A stretch of DNA of 64,000 nucleotides, from positions 33,332,068 through 33,396,067 of the forward strand of contig NC_058196.1 of the NCBI RefSeq assembly GCF_907165205.1, in the 5' to 3' direction. Each line of letters starts with the position of its first letter. The first letter of the stretch is position 1. This stretch comes from Coccinella septempunctata. Taxonomy: Eukaryota > Arthropoda > Insecta > Coleoptera > Coccinellidae. The translations under genes and the position numbers were made by a program. This document shows, piece after piece, positions 53,558 to 64,000 of this stretch. The notes beneath the pieces were generated by a model. It did no database searches. It saw nothing but the letters and a program-made list of their open reading frames with translations, and was not told the DNA's origin.

Positions 53558-56500
53558 ATGGACCAAATTCCTCCTCCAAAGGAGATAAAAATTCTCGAGA
53601 CAGCCGAAGACATTCAGGAGCGTCGTCAGCAAGTCCTGTCTCGCTATGACAATTTCAAGGCCGACGCGAGGGCAAAGAGGGAAAAGCTGGAAGATTCCAG
53701 GAGGTTCCAGTATTTCAAGAGGGACGCTGACGAATTGGAATCGTGGATACTCGAAAAACTACAGGCCGCTTCCGACGATAGCTACAAAGACCCCACCAAT
53801 CTACAGGTTGGTAATTCTACAATTATTTGAATTTGTTCATTATTGTATGATTCCTTTTTTAGGCTAAAATCCAGAAACATCAAGCTTTCGAAGCTGAAGT
53901 AGCGGCACACAGCAATGCCATTGTTGTATTGGATAATACTGGACGTGAGATGATTAATCAGAATCATTATGAATCTGAAACCATCAGAAGACGATTAGGT
54001 AATGTAACGCTGTAGTTATCCATGTTATTACGTGAGTATTCAATGTAACCTTCAATTCGCAGACGAACTTCACAGACTATGGGAACAGCTCCTGCTCAAG
54101 CTGGCCGAGAAAGGCAACAGGTTGCAACAGGCCCTCGTCTTGGTCCAGTTCATTCGTCATTGCGACGAAGTCATGTTCTGGATCAACGAGAAGAGCACTT
54201 TCCTCTCCACTGAAGAGTTCGGCTCTGACCTGGAGCACGTTGAGGTGTTGCAACGCAAATTTGACGAGTTCCAGAAGGACATGGCGTCGCAGGAATACAG
54301 AGTGACCGAAGTGAATGAGCTGGCCGACAAGCTGTTGCAGGAGGGACATCCGGAAAGGGATCAGATCGTGCAGAGGAAAGAGGACCTGAACAACGCCTGG
54401 CAAAGATTGAAGCAGCTCACTCTGATGAGGCAGGATAAGTTGTACGGGGCCCACGAGATCCAGCGATTTAACAGGGACGCTGACGAGACCGTGGCTTGGA
54501 TCGCGGAGAAGGACGTCGTTCTGTCGTCCGACGATTATGGAAGGGACTTGGCCAGCGTGCAAGCTTTGCAGAGAAAACACGAAGGTGGGTGACGTTGTGA
54601 ATAATTGGCTGTATTGATATTAACTGTAATCTTCGTCAGGTGTCGAGAGGGATTTGGCTGCATTGGAAGACAAAGTTTCGACTTTGGGCAAGGAGGCAGA
54701 TCGTCTTGGTGCTATACACGGAGATCATGGTGATCAGATCCAATCCAAAAGGAATGAAATTCAGGATTATTGGCAAAGTTTGACTGCTAAAGCTAAGGTA
54801 ATTGTTCATTCGATGTCAACCTCGTAAAAATTCCACACTTACAATGGAAACATATTTTTTATCTTCTATTTGCATCTTTCTGTCGACTTAATCAATTAAC
54901 ATTCCTCGGGAAAGCGCCGACTATCAAATCCTAGTTATGCAATTGAAAATTTTGACATTATTTGGTTTAATCACAGAACACCTCAACTACTATAATGTTC
55001 TGTGGCAGTATCAAAGTTTTATTCAACTCTATGTGAATTTGACACTTTTGTAGTTGTTCTGTGGCTAAACCATAAATATTATGTTTCTGAACACATCCAT
55101 CCTTGGTGATTTGACAATGAAGCATATTCTATGTATTTTTCACAGAATATCATCATAACATAGAGATAAATGAAAAATTGAAGTACATCAATTTTGTTTG
55201 ACAATTTGGCAATCATTGTCAAATTTGAAAGTTGTCGTAGGAGAATTTTAGTTCCACTTTCAACTTTTGTTTGTGGCGTTCATAAGTATGTACTTTTGTA
55301 GGAACGTCGCGAGAAACTGGAGGAATCGTATTCCTTGCACAGGTTCCTTGCCGATTTCAGGGATCTTATCTCCTGGATAAACGACATGAAAGCGATAATA
55401 TCCGCTGACGAATTGGCCAAGGACGTAGCGGGGGCCGAGGCTTTGCTGGAAAGACACCAAGAGCACCGAGGCGAGATCGACGCGAGGGAGGACAGTTTCA
55501 TCGCCACAACCGAGGCCGGAAAACAGCTGTTGGAAAACGGCCATTACGCCAGCGACGAAGTGAAGGAGAAGCTGTTCGCTTTAGCTTCCGACAAGAATTC
55601 CTTATTAGGTGAGAACGAATTCTTTCTGCACCATCATCATCTGAATCGTAGTTGGAAATTATTTGATTTCGAAGATCTTGCGTTTATATGATTAATATCG
55701 ACCGAATACGTTTTAATGCAGAACTATGGGAAGAACGTCGCATCTTGTACGAGCAATGCATGGACCTACAACTTTTCTACCGAGACACGGAACAGGCGGA
55801 TACGTGGATGGCTAAACAGGAGGCTTTTTTGGCCAACGAGGACTTAGGGGATTCCCTGGATTCTGTAGAGGCCCTCATTAAGAAACACGAGGATTTCGAA
55901 AAGTCCCTCGCCGCCCAAGAGGAAAAGATCAAAGCTTTGGACGAATTCGCCACAAAACTGATCAACGGCGAGCATTACGCGGCCGACGACGTGGCTCAGA
56001 GGAGATCGATGGTCAGTTTAACGTTCTTCGATTCGATTTCTCTGTGAAATCTGAAAATAACTCGCTTTACAGTTGTTGGAGCGGAGATCGGCCCTGAAGG
56101 AGAAATCCCATCACAGACGTACGCTGCTGGAGGACGCCTATAAACTGCAACAGTTCGAAAGGGATTGCGACGAGACCAAGGGATGGATCAACGAAAAATT
56201 AAAGTTCGCAACGGACGAGAGCTATCTGGATCCGACGAATCTTGGTGGTAAAGTGCAGAAACATCAGAATTTCGAACACGAACTGAACGCCAACAAGACC
56301 AGGATGGAAGACATCACTTCCACCGGACAGGAACTGATCAACGCCAACCATTACGATGCACGTAAGTGGTTGTCAATAAAAAAAAAAAAAACATTATGAT
56401 GATTTCGATGAATTTCGAACAGCCGCCATAAGAACACGCATGGAGGAAATCGTGAATCTGTGGGAGACCCTGGTACAGGCGACGGACAAGAAGAGTTCGA

Positions 56501-59500
56501 AGCTGCAAGAGGCCAGCGCGCAGCAGCAGTTCAATCGTACCATCGAGGATATCGAACTGTGGCTGTCCGAGATCGAGGGACAGCTGATGTCCGAGGATTA
56601 CGGAAAGGACCTGACTTCCGTGCAGAACCTGCAGAAGGTGAAGATACCCCATATCCAAGTTTAACCGCCTTCCTTGACCGTTCTTTTTACAGAAACACGC
56701 CCTGTTGGAGGCGGACGTGGCTTCGCACCAAGACCGCATCGAGGCCATAACGGCGGCCGCCAATCAGTTCGTGGAACGCGGCCATTTCGATTCCGACAAC
56801 ATCGCCCACAAGCAGAAGGTGCTGTCCGAAAGGTATTCGGCCCTGCAGACGCCGATGGCCATAAGGAAGCAGAGACTGCTCGATTCCCATCAGGTTCAAC
56901 AGCTGTTCAGGGACATCGAAGACGAGGAGGCCTGGATCAGGGAGAAGGAGCCGATAGCCGCCAGCACCAACAGAGGTTAGTCATTCATTGTATTGAATTT
57001 TCGTGTGTTATGAAGGGGTTTCACTTTTAGCTTATGTCTCGAGTCGAGGAATGTCTTTGCCGATTGAATTTTTCCATTTTAACCAACGATGAACGGAATT
57101 ATTTGAGAAAAAAAAAACGAAATTGACAATATTCGAAATTTGACAAGTCAATTTGACATAAACCATAGAATTTACGGGGTTCAGCTAACTTCACGTTATA
57201 CGACTATCGTCGATGATAACCGCTTCTGATCGGCACAAACATGGGCGTAACATTCGACTGGGCGTTCACGATTAGAAATGACCAATGACGTGCCGTTTTC
57301 GCCTCTTTTAAGGTTATTTTTCTATTTTAACGGATTTTATCGCACGAAAGAAACGTAAAAATGGCACGATGGTCAAGGATATATCTTTCAGCGGAAAGTC
57401 GATAAAGTAAGGGTAGAAAGTGATTTTTTTCGCGATATTCAATGGGTCTCTTGTTATTTTCAGGACGAGACCTGATCGGCGTCCAAAATTTGATAAAGAA
57501 ACATCAGGTGGTCCTGGCCGAGATCAACAATCACGACAGTCGCATCAGCGCCGTAATCGATTCGGGTAAACAGATGATGGAAGACGAACATTTCGCCAGC
57601 GACGAGATCCGAAACAGGGTCACGGCTCTCTACGATCACTGGGTTCAGCTGAAGGAGAAATCGAACCAGGTGGGTCTTGACGTAACCCGAAAGTTCGAGC
57701 GATGATTATTAAATCGATCGTGTTTTTAGCGCAAGCAAGACCTGGAGGATTCCCTCCAAGCGCACCAGTACTACGCGGACGCCAACGAGGCGGAATCCTG
57801 GATGAAGGAGAAGGAACCTATAGTTAACAACACGGATTACGGAAAGGACGAGGATTCCTCCGAAGCCCTGTTGAAGAAACACGAGGCTCTGATGAGCGAC
57901 TTGACCGCTTTCGGGAACACCATCAACGGGCTGAAAGAACAGGCTGCTAATTGCAGGGTGAGCTTCATCCTTTTTATCTTAATTTACCGTTATTTTTATC
58001 TTCGATTTTTTTCAGCAACAAGAACCGCCAGTTGTCGACGTGACCGGAAGGGAGACGGTTCAGGCTTTGTATGACTACACCGAGAAGTCCGCCCGGGAGG
58101 TTTCCATGAAGAAAGGGGATCTCCTGCACTTGCTCAACTCCAACAATAAAGTAAGATCTCATTTCGTCGTGTTTTTTTTTTTTCGATTAACCGATGATTT
58201 TTATAGGACTGGTGGAAGGTGGAGATCCACGATCGTCAAGGTTTCGTACCGGCGGCGTACGTAAAGAAGGTGGACGCCGGTCTGACGGCCTCTCAGCAGA
58301 ACCTCGTCGACAGCAACTCGATATCGGCCAGACAGAACCAGATCAACAACCAATACGACAGACTGATCGAGCTGGCCAAGGAGAGACAGAAGAAACTCAA
58401 CGAGACGGTCAAAGCCTACGTGCTGGTGAGGGAAGCCGCCGAATTGGCGTCTTGGATCAAAGGTTGGTGGTCTCTTCTCGCTAACATCGTCGAACATAAC
58501 CTAATCTCGTCGATTCGCAGATAAGGAGATGCACGCTCAGGTACAGGACGTGGGCGAAGACCTGGAACAGGTCGAGGTGATGCAGAAAAAATTCGACGAC
58601 TTCCAGACCGATCTGAAAGCGAACGAGGTCAGGTTGGCCGAAATGAACGAGATCGCCATGCAGTTGGTGTCGCTGGGACAGACGGAGGCGGCCCTCAAGA
58701 TCAGGACGCAGATGGAGGTGAGTGATTGAAAGTTTCGGTGTAGAGAATAAAATAACGATTCGGCTTCTTTTAGGATCTGAACACGAAATGGACGTCCCTA
58801 CAACAGTTGACCTCGGAAAGGGCAAGCCAGCTCGGATCCGCCCACGAAGTGCAGAGGTTCCACAGGGACGTCGACGAGACCAAGGATTGGATCCAGGAGA
58901 AAGACGAGGCCCTTAACAACGACGATCTGGGTAAGGACCTAAGGAGCGTGCAGGCTTTGCAGAGGAAGCACGAAGGGTTAGAACGCGATCTGGCCGCTTT
59001 AGGGGACAAGGTGAGACTTATTTTAATTCTTTTTACTTTATTTTTACTTACTCGACTCCCTTTCAGATAAAACAACTGGACGAGACCGCCAACCGTTTGG
59101 TCCAGAGCCATCCGGAATCGGCGGAACAGACGATCGCCAAACAGACGGAGATCAACGAGGAATGGACGCAACTGACCGCGAAGGCGAACAGCAGGAAGGA
59201 AAAACTCCTGGACTCTTACGACCTGCAGCGGTTCCTGAACGACCACAGGGACCTGATGGCCTGGATCAACTCGATGCTGGGTCTGGTCAGCTCGGAAGAA
59301 CTCGCGAATGACGTTACCGGCGCCGAGGCGCTCATCGAGAGACATCAGGTAAAGAGATAAGACATATATATTCTTTAACTATGACTCAAACGTATTCTTC
59401 TTTTTTTTTTCTCATAGGAACATCGTACGGAGATCGACGCGCGAGCGGGCACCTTCCAGACGCTCGAACAGTTCGGTCAGCAGCTCCTGAACTCCAATCA

Positions 59501-62500
59501 TTACGCCAGTCCTGAGATCCAGGAAAAGCTGGAACAGCTGAACAAGGCGCGCGAGGAGCTCGAACAGGCCTGGATCGAGAGGAGGGTGCAGCTGGACCAG
59601 AACCTCGACGCCAACCTGTTCTACAGGGACTGCGAACAGGCGGAGAACTGGATGTCCGACCGGGAGACTTTCCTCGCTTCTGACGTCGTCGATTCGTCGG
59701 GCGACAACGTGGAGGCGCTCATCAAGAAACACGAAGATTTCGACAAGGCCATCAATGCTCATGTGAGTTTTTCCTCAAGTAACACGTGGAATTTTCGTAA
59801 TTTACTTTTTTTTTTATCCGTAGGAAGAAAAGATTGCTGCCCTGCAAAGTCTTGCCGATCAGTTAATCGGCAATGAGCATTACGCGTCCGAACCGATCGA
59901 CGACAAGCGTAAACAGGTGTTGGACAGATGGCGCCATCTCAAGGAGGCCCTGATAGAGAAACGTTCCAAACTGGGCGAGAGTCAGACGCTGCAGCAATTC
60001 TCGAGAGACGCTGACGAGATCGAGAATTGGATAGCGGAGAAATTACAGTTGGCCACCGAGGAGAGTTACAAGGATCCGGCCAACATACAGTCGAAACACC
60101 AGAAACATCAGGTTAGTGGGAGAAGTTTGACAGCTGTTGTCAAATCGAATCGATGATCTGTCTTAATTATTTCTGTGTTGAATGTTTTTTTTTATGATTC
60201 ATGATCACAGACTGACGTTTCTATGGAAAGTCATAGAACACATTTAATCCGTGAAATTTAACGAGTCTCCGATATTTTCAGGCTTTCGAAGCTGAGTTGG
60301 CGGCGAACGCTGATCGAATCCAGTCGGTCCTGGCCAACGGCAACAACCTGATCGAGAAGAAACAGTGCGCCGGTTCGGAGGAGGCGGTACAGCGTCGTCT
60401 GGAGAGCATCGCCGACCAGTGGGAGTATCTGACGCAGAAGACCACGGAGAAATCCGTAAAGTTGAAGGAGGCGAACAAGCAGCGTACGTACATAGCCGCC
60501 GTCAAGGATCTGGACTTTTGGCTGGGCGAGGTGGAGAGCCTGCTGACCAGCGAGGACGCGGGCAAGGATCTGGCATCCGTGCAGAACCTGATGAAGAAGC
60601 ATCAGTTGGTCGAGGCCGATATCCAGGCTCACGAGGACAGGATCAAAGGTGGGTCTCGATGTGATACGTTCTATGGTTTTTTGGTAACGTCTGATTTGGA
60701 TTCATCTACTTTTCAACCTTTTTTCTTTTTTTTTTTTCAGATATGAACGATCAGGCTGATTCGCTGATAGAAAGCGGCCAGTTCGACACGGCGTCAATTC
60801 AGGAGAAACGACAATCGATCAACGAACGTTACGAAAGGATCAAGAACCTCGCCGCTCACAGACAGGCCCGTCTTAATGAGGCGAACACGCTACATCAATT
60901 CTTCAGAGATATCGCTGACGAGGAATCATGGATAAAGTGAGTACATATTAACTATACAGGATGAGTCTATGTAACTCGTGCAGATATTTCAACAGTGGAT
61001 TCTTTGGGTCAAAAAATATATTCTTTTCCTTACACAAAACACTCTATAGACAACAAAATTGAATCTTCTATTGAAACTTGTTGAGAATCGCTGATCTTTA
61101 CGCATCTGTTCATCGAAATTATCTTTCCAAATTTACCCCAGATGCTGCACACGACATCGATTTAATTTGATCATTTCATCTTATCAAACAACAGAATGAT
61201 ATGTTTATGTAGAAATGCTTAAATTTTACGTTTTATATCTTATTCCTTCTTTATAATAATGAATTTTCTCAAAGTGAAACGTGAATGAAACTTTTCGAAA
61301 ATTGTTAAATTTACACCTTGTAAACATGTGTTTAGGGTAGGTTTATTTTCACCATCTAATATTGTGAATTGCGATGGCATGATCAGATATTTAAAAAAAA
61401 AATAATAATTTCAGAGAGAAGAAACTCCTCGTCGGTTCCGACGACTACGGCAGGGACCTAACGGGCGTGCAGAACCTGAAGAAGAAACACAAACGTCTCG
61501 AGGCGGAACTCGCGTCCCACGAGCCTGCCATCCAGGCCGTGCAGGAGGCGGGCGAGAAGCTGATGGACGTGTCCAACCTGGGCGTGCCGGAGATCGAGCA
61601 ACGTCTGAAGGCCCTGAATCAGGCCTGGGCCGAACTGAAACAGCTCGCCGCCACCCGGGGACAGAAGCTGGACGAGTCGTTGCTCTACCAACAGTTCCTG
61701 GCCAAGGTCGAAGAGGAGGAGGCCTGGATCAGCGAGAAACAGCAGCTGTTGGGCGTCGAGGATTACGGGGACACGATGGCCGCCGTACAAGGTGAGTCCG
61801 GTCGGGTACGGAGATCCGGTTACGACTTGACGATCAACGATTCCTTCTAGGTCTGTTGAAGAAACACGACGCCTTCGAGACGGACTTCCAGGCCCATCGG
61901 GAACGTTGCAAGGACATCAGCGACGTCGGTAAGCGGCTGGTGGAGCAGGGCAACCATCACACGGACAGCATAAATCAGCGCATACAGACGCTGCAGTCGA
62001 AACTGGACCATCTGGCCTCGCTGGCGGCCAGGAGGAAGGCGAAACTGGTCGACAATTCCGCCTATCTGCAGTTCATGTGGAAGGCGGACGTGGTCGAGAG
62101 CTGGATAGCGGACAAGGAGACGCACGTGAGGAGCGAGGAGTTCGGAAGGGACCTCAGCTCGGTGCAGACGTTGCTCACCAAACAACACACCTTCGACGCA
62201 GGTAAACGGTTACTCGATGGCGTCTTAGGGGTTTTTTTAAATTCTTTTTTTTTTCATTCAAGGACTCACGGCGTTCGAGAATGAAGGAATCCAGAACATC
62301 ACATCTCTGAAAGATCAACTGGTGGCCGCGAATCACGATCAAACGCCGGCGATCGTCCAAAGACATCAAGACGTCATAGCCAGATGGCAGAACCTCCTGG
62401 CCGCCTCCGACGCCAGAAAGCAACGTCTGTTGCGCATGCAGGAACAGTTCAGACAGATCGAGGAGCTGTTCCTCACGTTCGCGAAGAGGGCGTCCGCCTT

Positions 62501-64000
62501 CAATTCGTGGTTCGAGAACGCGGAAGAGGATCTGACCGATCCGGTGCGGTGCAACTCGATCGAGGAGATCAAGGCGCTGCGGGAGGCGCACGCGCAGTTC
62601 CAGGCCTCCCTGTCGGGCGCCCAGGCCGACTTCGAGGCGCTCGCCGCCCTCGACGAACAGATCAAGAGCTTCAACGTCGGCCCGAATCCGTACACCTGGT
62701 TCAACATGGAGGCTCTGGAGGACACCTGGAGGAACCTGCAGAAGATCATTGCGGAACGCGACGTGGAACTGAGCAAGGAGGCGCAGAGACAGGAGGAGAA
62801 CGACAAGTTGAGGAAGGAGTTCGCCAAACACGCGAACGCCTTCCATCAGTGGCTCACCGAGACAAGGTACGTGTTAATTGTCTCTACCGCTATTAGATTT
62901 AGGGGGTGGGGGGTCTAATGTAGGGTTGTCCTGTCTGAAAGGGTGGTATGTGTCGAAAAAAGAAAAAAAAACGAGTAACATGCGAGGTAGTGAAGAATTC
63001 TATGACTTTCGAATGACAGCAGATTTGACAGACGTCGTCAAGGCAATATGGCGTCAACGCCTACTTGCTTCAATTTGAAAACATCTTACCACTAGATTTT
63101 AGCTCTAATCCCTTTGTTCGTCTTTGGGTGGTCATCCGTTATTGTACCTTTGTTGTAATTTTTCAGATACAGGATTTTAGGATGGGACGGGTAAATATTC
63201 AGTGTGACGAAAAATATCGACCGCTTGAAATAATGTACTAAAAATGCTTCATTTTTTATTTTGTTATTTATGCATTATTTAATATACTTATATTTTGTTT
63301 GTTCCGTTTTATCGTGTGGGTATTAATATCTGTATTCGGCTGTACTAATACTGATTAATTAATATGGAAACTTTTTAAAATCGAGCTCGAAACGATTTTA
63401 AGCTAAATTTCAGACTTGCGTTTTTCGCATCTTAACACACTTCTCTTGGTTTATTGTAATAATTTGTAAAATCTAACTGAATAACCTCCGAATATCATCT
63501 TGTAAACTTCACACCGATTCTCTGTTTATCCCTAAAGAACGTCCATGATGGAAGGATCTGGCTCGTTGGAGCAGCAACTGGAAGCGACCAAGAGGAAAGC
63601 GGCCGAGGTCAGGGCGAGACGTTCGGACCTGAAGAAGATCGAAGATTTGGGAGCGATACTGGAGGAACACCTGATACTGGATAACAGATACACGGAACAC
63701 TCGACCGTCGGACTGGCGCAACAGTGGGATCAGCTGGATCAGTTGGGGATGCGGATGCAGCACAACCTCGAACAACAGATACAAGCCAGAAATCAATCCG
63801 GTTAGTGAGATAAATTTTAATTTTTTTTATATTTGGAATATAACCGCGTTTTTAATCGACCAGGTGTGAGCGAGGACGCCCTCAAAGAGTTCTCGATGAT
63901 GTTCAAACACTTCGACAAGGACAAATCGGGCAAGCTGAATCACCAGGAGTTCAAGAGCTGCCTGAGGGCGCTCGGTTACGATCTTCCGATGGTGGAGGAG
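53558..64000 (+). CDS. alpha-Spec: Alpha-spectrin (3' end beyond window)
   Basis: Exons 53558-53806, 53863-53998, 54063-54584, 54640-54797, 55302-55608, 55722-56011, 56073-56361, 56423-56637, 56693-56975, 57464-57669, 57730-57957, 58016-58150, 58207-58462, 58521-58717, 58774-59010, 59067-59348, 59418-59762, 59824-60111, 60282-60648, 60741-60936, 61415-61791, 61851-62201, 62263-62866, 63538-63800, 63864-64000. Exactly 2,306 codons in frame; the Drosophila protein is about 2,415 aa, so about 110 are missing off the edge. Spectrin triple-helical repeats run throughout (DADEL.SWI, HEDF.KSL types). An SH3 domain (ALYDYTEKSAREVSMKKGD ... DWWKVEI ... GFVPAAYV) lies at about 970-1030. EF-hand 1 (DKDKSGKLNHQE) follows at about 2277. 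It pairs with beta-spectrin under the plasma membrane. Exons are GC-rich, introns AT-rich. Confidence 0.99.
54974..55070. repeat. CACAGA-type inverted repeat in spectrin intron
   Basis: CACAGAACACCTCAACTAC at the left is answered by GTAGTTGTTCTGTG at the right, with further inner copies of CTATG. It is the same kind of palindromic insert as elsewhere in the window. Lies in the 504-bp intron between 54797 and 55302. Confidence 0.6.

Noticed and set aside
54077..62846. Many long antisense frames opposite alpha-spectrin exons, up to 223 aa
   Set aside because: Shadows of GC-rich coding exons; each lies exactly opposite a spectrin exon and has no domain of its own.

Overview
This is a 64 kb piece of an insect nuclear genome. 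An odorant receptor of the insect-only 7tm_6 family, a near-canonical arthropod alpha-spectrin, three insect-type acyl-CoA desaturases, AT-rich non-coding DNA and short GT-AG introns all say insect. A beetle is my guess, but nothing in the window proves the order. There are no rRNA, tRNA, CRISPR or bacterial features. Exon coordinates were read by eye from splice signals and checked for phase: every multi-exon model below closes in frame.

Layout. (1) 551-2594, minus: cortactin, 521 aa. (2) 3261-20527, plus: Cip4/TOCA F-BAR protein, 603 aa, starting 667 bp from the cortactin ATG in a head-to-head pair; its introns 1 and 2 account for most of 3.3-15.1 kb. An intronless, degenerate adenylate-kinase-like gene (19615-20274) sits in its last intron. 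(3) 22378-28817, minus: an odorant receptor whose second coding exon is split by a 3,224-bp repeat-rich element (25072-28295) with 15-bp terminal inverted repeats. (4) 30035-31903 (plus), 32903-36941 (minus) and 43794-45228 (minus): three acyl-CoA desaturase genes. The first has lost most of its C-terminal di-iron ligands; the other two look catalytically intact. (5) 46498-49013, plus: a multi-spanning protein that aligns without gaps to the ceramide synthase Lag1 motif but has none of its catalytic residues. (6) 49231-49782 and 50092-50871, minus: ubiquitin-RpS27A and NSA2, two ribosome genes in tandem, followed by a doubtful small three-exon frame (51090-51490). (7) 53558-64000, plus: alpha-spectrin, 25 coding exons and 2,306 codons, cut by the window edge in the first EF-hand.

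How the genes relate. Cortactin and Cip4 both act on branched actin through Arp2/3 and WASP, and alpha-spectrin is the main submembrane cytoskeletal scaffold. The desaturases and the ceramide-synthase-like gene belong to ER lipid families. Three genes keep the fold but lose the active-site residues (desaturase A, ceramide-synthase-like, adenylate-kinase-like).

The best candidates for something new are the element inside the receptor exon, with its precise empty-site reconstruction and unusual modular repeats; the three putative pseudoenzymes; and a dispersed family of CATAGA/CACAGA-rich inverted repeats throughout introns and intergenic DNA.
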